Program-made: the position numbers and the translations under genes
Part shown: in pieces, positions 62,123-64,000 of the stretch
How positions within the stretch are numbered: the stretch's first letter is position 1
How the letters are laid out: every line of letters starts with the position of its first letter
The notes under the pieces: model-generated
The model's database searches: none
What the model was told of the DNA's origin: nothing
Seen by the model: the letters and a program-made list of their open reading frames with translations, nothing else
Assembly: GCF_041260665.1 (NCBI RefSeq)
Contig: NZ_JBGCCT010000017.1
Coordinates: 1 to 64,000 of the forward strand
Length of the DNA stretch: 64,000 nt
Reading direction: 5' to 3'
Source of the DNA: Catenulispora sp. GP43
GTDB lineage: Bacteria > Actinomycetota > Actinomycetes > Streptomycetales > Catenulisporaceae

Positions 62123-64000
62123 ATGTCCTCCTCTCCCTTCCCCGTCAGCCGCCGTACTCTCCTCACCGCCGGAAGCGCCGGCGCGGCCGCAGCGTTCGGC
62201 CTGCTGCGTTTCGCGCCCACGGCTTCGGCGAACAACGGCCCGCAGAGCTACACCTCGTCGTGGTCTTCGGTGGATCAGCACCCGCCGACGCCCGAGTGGT
62301 TCCAGGACGCCAAGTTCGGGATCTACTACCACTGGGGCGTGTTCTCCGTCCCGGCGTTCAGCAGCGAGTGGTACCCGCGCAACATGTACAACCCGGGCTC
62401 GATCGAGAACCAGCACCACATCGCCACCTATGGGGACCCGTCGGTGTGGCCGTACCACAACTTCATCCTCGGCGCGTACGACAAGGCGGGGAACTACACC
62501 AAGTTCGCCCCCAAGCTGACCAGCGCCGGCGGCGCCTGGGATCCGAACGCCTGGGCCCAGCTCTTCAAGGCCGCCGGCGCGAAGTTCGCCGGTCCCGTGG
62601 CCGAGCACCACGACGGCTACTCGATGTGGAACAGCCAGGTCAACGAGTGGAACTCGGTGAAGACCGGCCCGAACCTGGACCTGGTGGACCTGCACGCGCA
62701 GGCCATCCGCGGGCAGGGCCTGATGTTCATGACGTCTCTGCACCACGCGTACCACTTCCTGGGCTACTACCAGTGGGTTCCGCAGCAGTCGACCGCGACG
62801 CTGCAGAAGCTGTACGGGCAGATGGGCACGACCGCGGAGAACCAGCTCTGGTACACCAAGCTCGTCGAGGTGATCAACGGCTACCAGCCGGACATGATCT
62901 GGCAGGACTTCGACCTGAGCAACGTCCAGGAATCCGAGCGCCTGGCGTTCCTGGCGTACTACTACAACCAGGCGGTGGCCTGGAACAAGGACGTCGTGGC
63001 CACGTACAAGGACGGCTTCGATACCTCCGGCGAGGTCTTCGACTTCGAGCGCGGCGGGCCCGGCGGCCTGCTCAGCCCGTACTGGCTCACCGACGACTCG
63101 ATCTCCTCCTCCAGCTGGTGCTACACCGTCGGCATCGGCTATTACACGACCCAGGCCCTGCTGCACGCGCTGATCGACCGGGTGGCCAAGGGCGGCAACA
63201 TGCTGCTGAACATCGCGCCGATGGCCGACGGCACCATCCCGTCGGGCCAGCAGAGCATCCTGCTGGGCATGGGCGACTGGCTCAGCCGCTTCGGCGAGGC
63301 GGTCTACGCCACCCGCTCGTGGAGTTCGTACGGCGAGGGACCCACCGCGATGGGCGGCGGTTCCTTCTCCGGTCCCAAGGCCGGCACACCTCAGGATGTC
63401 CGCTTCACCCGCAGCAAGGACAACACCGTCCTGTACGCCACGGCGCTGGGCTGGCAGGGCGCCACGATGACCGTGAGCACCCTGAACTCCAACCAGATCA
63501 ACCTCAGCACCCTGGTCTCCGCGCAGCTGCTGAACAACACCGCGGGGACGTACATCAACCTGCCCTCCCCGGTCCAGGACACCGGCGGCCTGCACTTCAC
63601 GATGCCGTCGTCGAACCCGCCCTTCACCGCCCTGGCCTACACGGTCAAGCTGACCTTCTCCGGGCAGATTCCGGCCCTGGGCTCCGGGCCGCTACCGACC
63701 GGCTGGGCGAAGATCGTCAACGCCACCAGCGGGCTGGTCCTGGACAGCGGCGGCGGTGTCGCCTCCGGCTCGAACCTGAAGCAGTGGAGCTACGACGGCA
63801 GCACCAACCTGCAGTGGCAGCTGGTGCCACTCGGCGGCGGCTACTACCGGATCGTCAACAACACCAACGGCATGGTCGCCGACAGCTGGGGCAACACCGC
63901 CAACGGGGCCCCGGCCCGCCAAGCGGCGTGGAACGGCGGCGACAACCAGCAGTGGAGCCTGACCAGCGCCGGGAACGGGCTCTTCCACATCGTCAACCGC
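62123..64000 (+). CDS. GH29 alpha-L-fucosidase with C-terminal ricin-type domain (partial)
   Basis: 626 codons in the window; the 3' end is outside. A twin-arginine-type signal (SRRTLLTAGSAGAAAAFGLL), then the GH29 barrel: FGIYYHWGVFSVP, EHHDGYSMWNS, and nucleophile Asp262 in PDMIWQDFDLS, followed by GGNMLLNIAPMADGTI. A beta domain follows to about 510, and from about 528 (WAKIVNATSGLVLDSGGG) a ricin-type trefoil unlike cassette B. Removes alpha-L-fucose from glycans such as xyloglucan. AAAGGA upstream of ATG 62123. The only Tat-like export signal in the cluster. Confidence 0.9.
   Translation, partial: MSSSPFPVSRRTLLTAGSAGAAAAFGLLRFAPTASANNGPQSYTSSWSSVDQHPPTPEWFQDAKFGIYYHWGVFSVPAFSSEWYPRNMYNPGSIENQHHIATYGDPSVWPYHNFILGAYDKAGNYTKFAPKLTSAGGAWDPNAWAQLFKAAGAKFAGPVAEHHDGYSMWNSQVNEWNSVKTGPNLDLVDLHAQAIRGQGLMFMTSLHHAYHFLGYYQWVPQQSTATLQKLYGQMGTTAENQLWYTKLVEVINGYQPDMIWQDFDLSNVQESERLAFLAYYYNQAVAWNKDVVATYKDGFDTSGEVFDFERGGPGGLLSPYWLTDDSISSSSWCYTVGIGYYTTQALLHALIDRVAKGGNMLLNIAPMADGTIPSGQQSILLGMGDWLSRFGEAVYATRSWSSYGEGPTAMGGGSFSGPKAGTPQDVRFTRSKDNTVLYATALGWQGATMTVSTLNSNQINLSTLVSAQLLNNTAGTYINLPSPVQDTGGLHFTMPSSNPPFTALAYTVKLTFSGQIPALGSGPLPTGWAKIVNATSGLVLDSGGGVASGSNLKQWSYDGSTNLQWQLVPLGGGYYRIVNNTNGMVADSWGNTANGAPARQAAWNGGDNQQWSLTSAGNGLFHIVNR

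Overview
The window is high-GC DNA packed with long open frames. Family content (arginine deiminase operon, cytochrome bd with CydDC, Kdp, FadR- and LacI-type regulators, many secreted glycosidases with ricin-type lectin tails) points to a soil- or plant-litter-dwelling, filamentous-type actinomycete. Catenulispora and relatives are my best guess, from style rather than from a marker gene. No rRNA, tRNA, CRISPR array or insertion sequence was recognised.

Left part (1-20 kb): stress and low-oxygen energy genes. A gene-free 0.9 kb stretch carries three copies of a ~70 bp repeat. It is followed by an arginine deiminase operon (permease, arcA, ornithine carbamoyltransferase, carbamate kinase), a Mg2+ P-type ATPase, a small stress membrane protein and a tandem universal stress protein. 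A convergent cydABDC operon (bd quinol oxidase and its ABC exporter) faces them. Boxes resembling DosR/DevR sites lie ahead of the arc, usp and cyd transcripts, which suggests one hypoxia-type regulon. A kdpE-type regulator, a few small or decayed frames and a short-chain dehydrogenase follow.

Middle (19.5-38 kb): kdpFABC with a 29-residue membrane peptide ahead of kdpF, the divergent sensor kdpD, a DUF4118 protein, a hypothetical membrane protein and a DUF2254 protein. Then come a stand-alone nitric oxide synthase oxygenase and a compact redox operon: an Ala/Pro-rich exported protein, ApbE flavin transferase, a ferric-reductase-like haem membrane protein, a NuoF-like NADH/Fe-S protein and a [3Fe-4S]-type ferredoxin. 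This is followed by an anchored Pro/Ser-rich protein and an OmpR-type two-component system. Direct repeats with 11-bp phasing lie both at the regulator promoter and ahead of the redox operon, and may link the two. This is the least ordinary functional block.

Right part (38-64 kb): after a methyltransferase and a short lectin, a cluster for secreted plant-polysaccharide degradation: GH59, SGNH esterase, GH12-Fn3-CBM2, GH27, GH6, a clan GH-A enzyme, GH10, GH54 (two), a parallel beta-helix protein and GH29 (cut by the window end). It is interspersed with two FadR-type regulators, one LacI-type regulator and two decayed genes. Five enzymes of unrelated fold carry the same 387-bp ricin-lectin cassette at their 3' ends, an evident case of domain shuffling or sequence homogenisation. 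Three recurring palindromes (TGTTAGCGCTAACA, TCGAATCGATTCGA and GAAA-N-TTTC) sit ahead of subsets of these genes and look like operators. No sugar transporter is encoded in the window.
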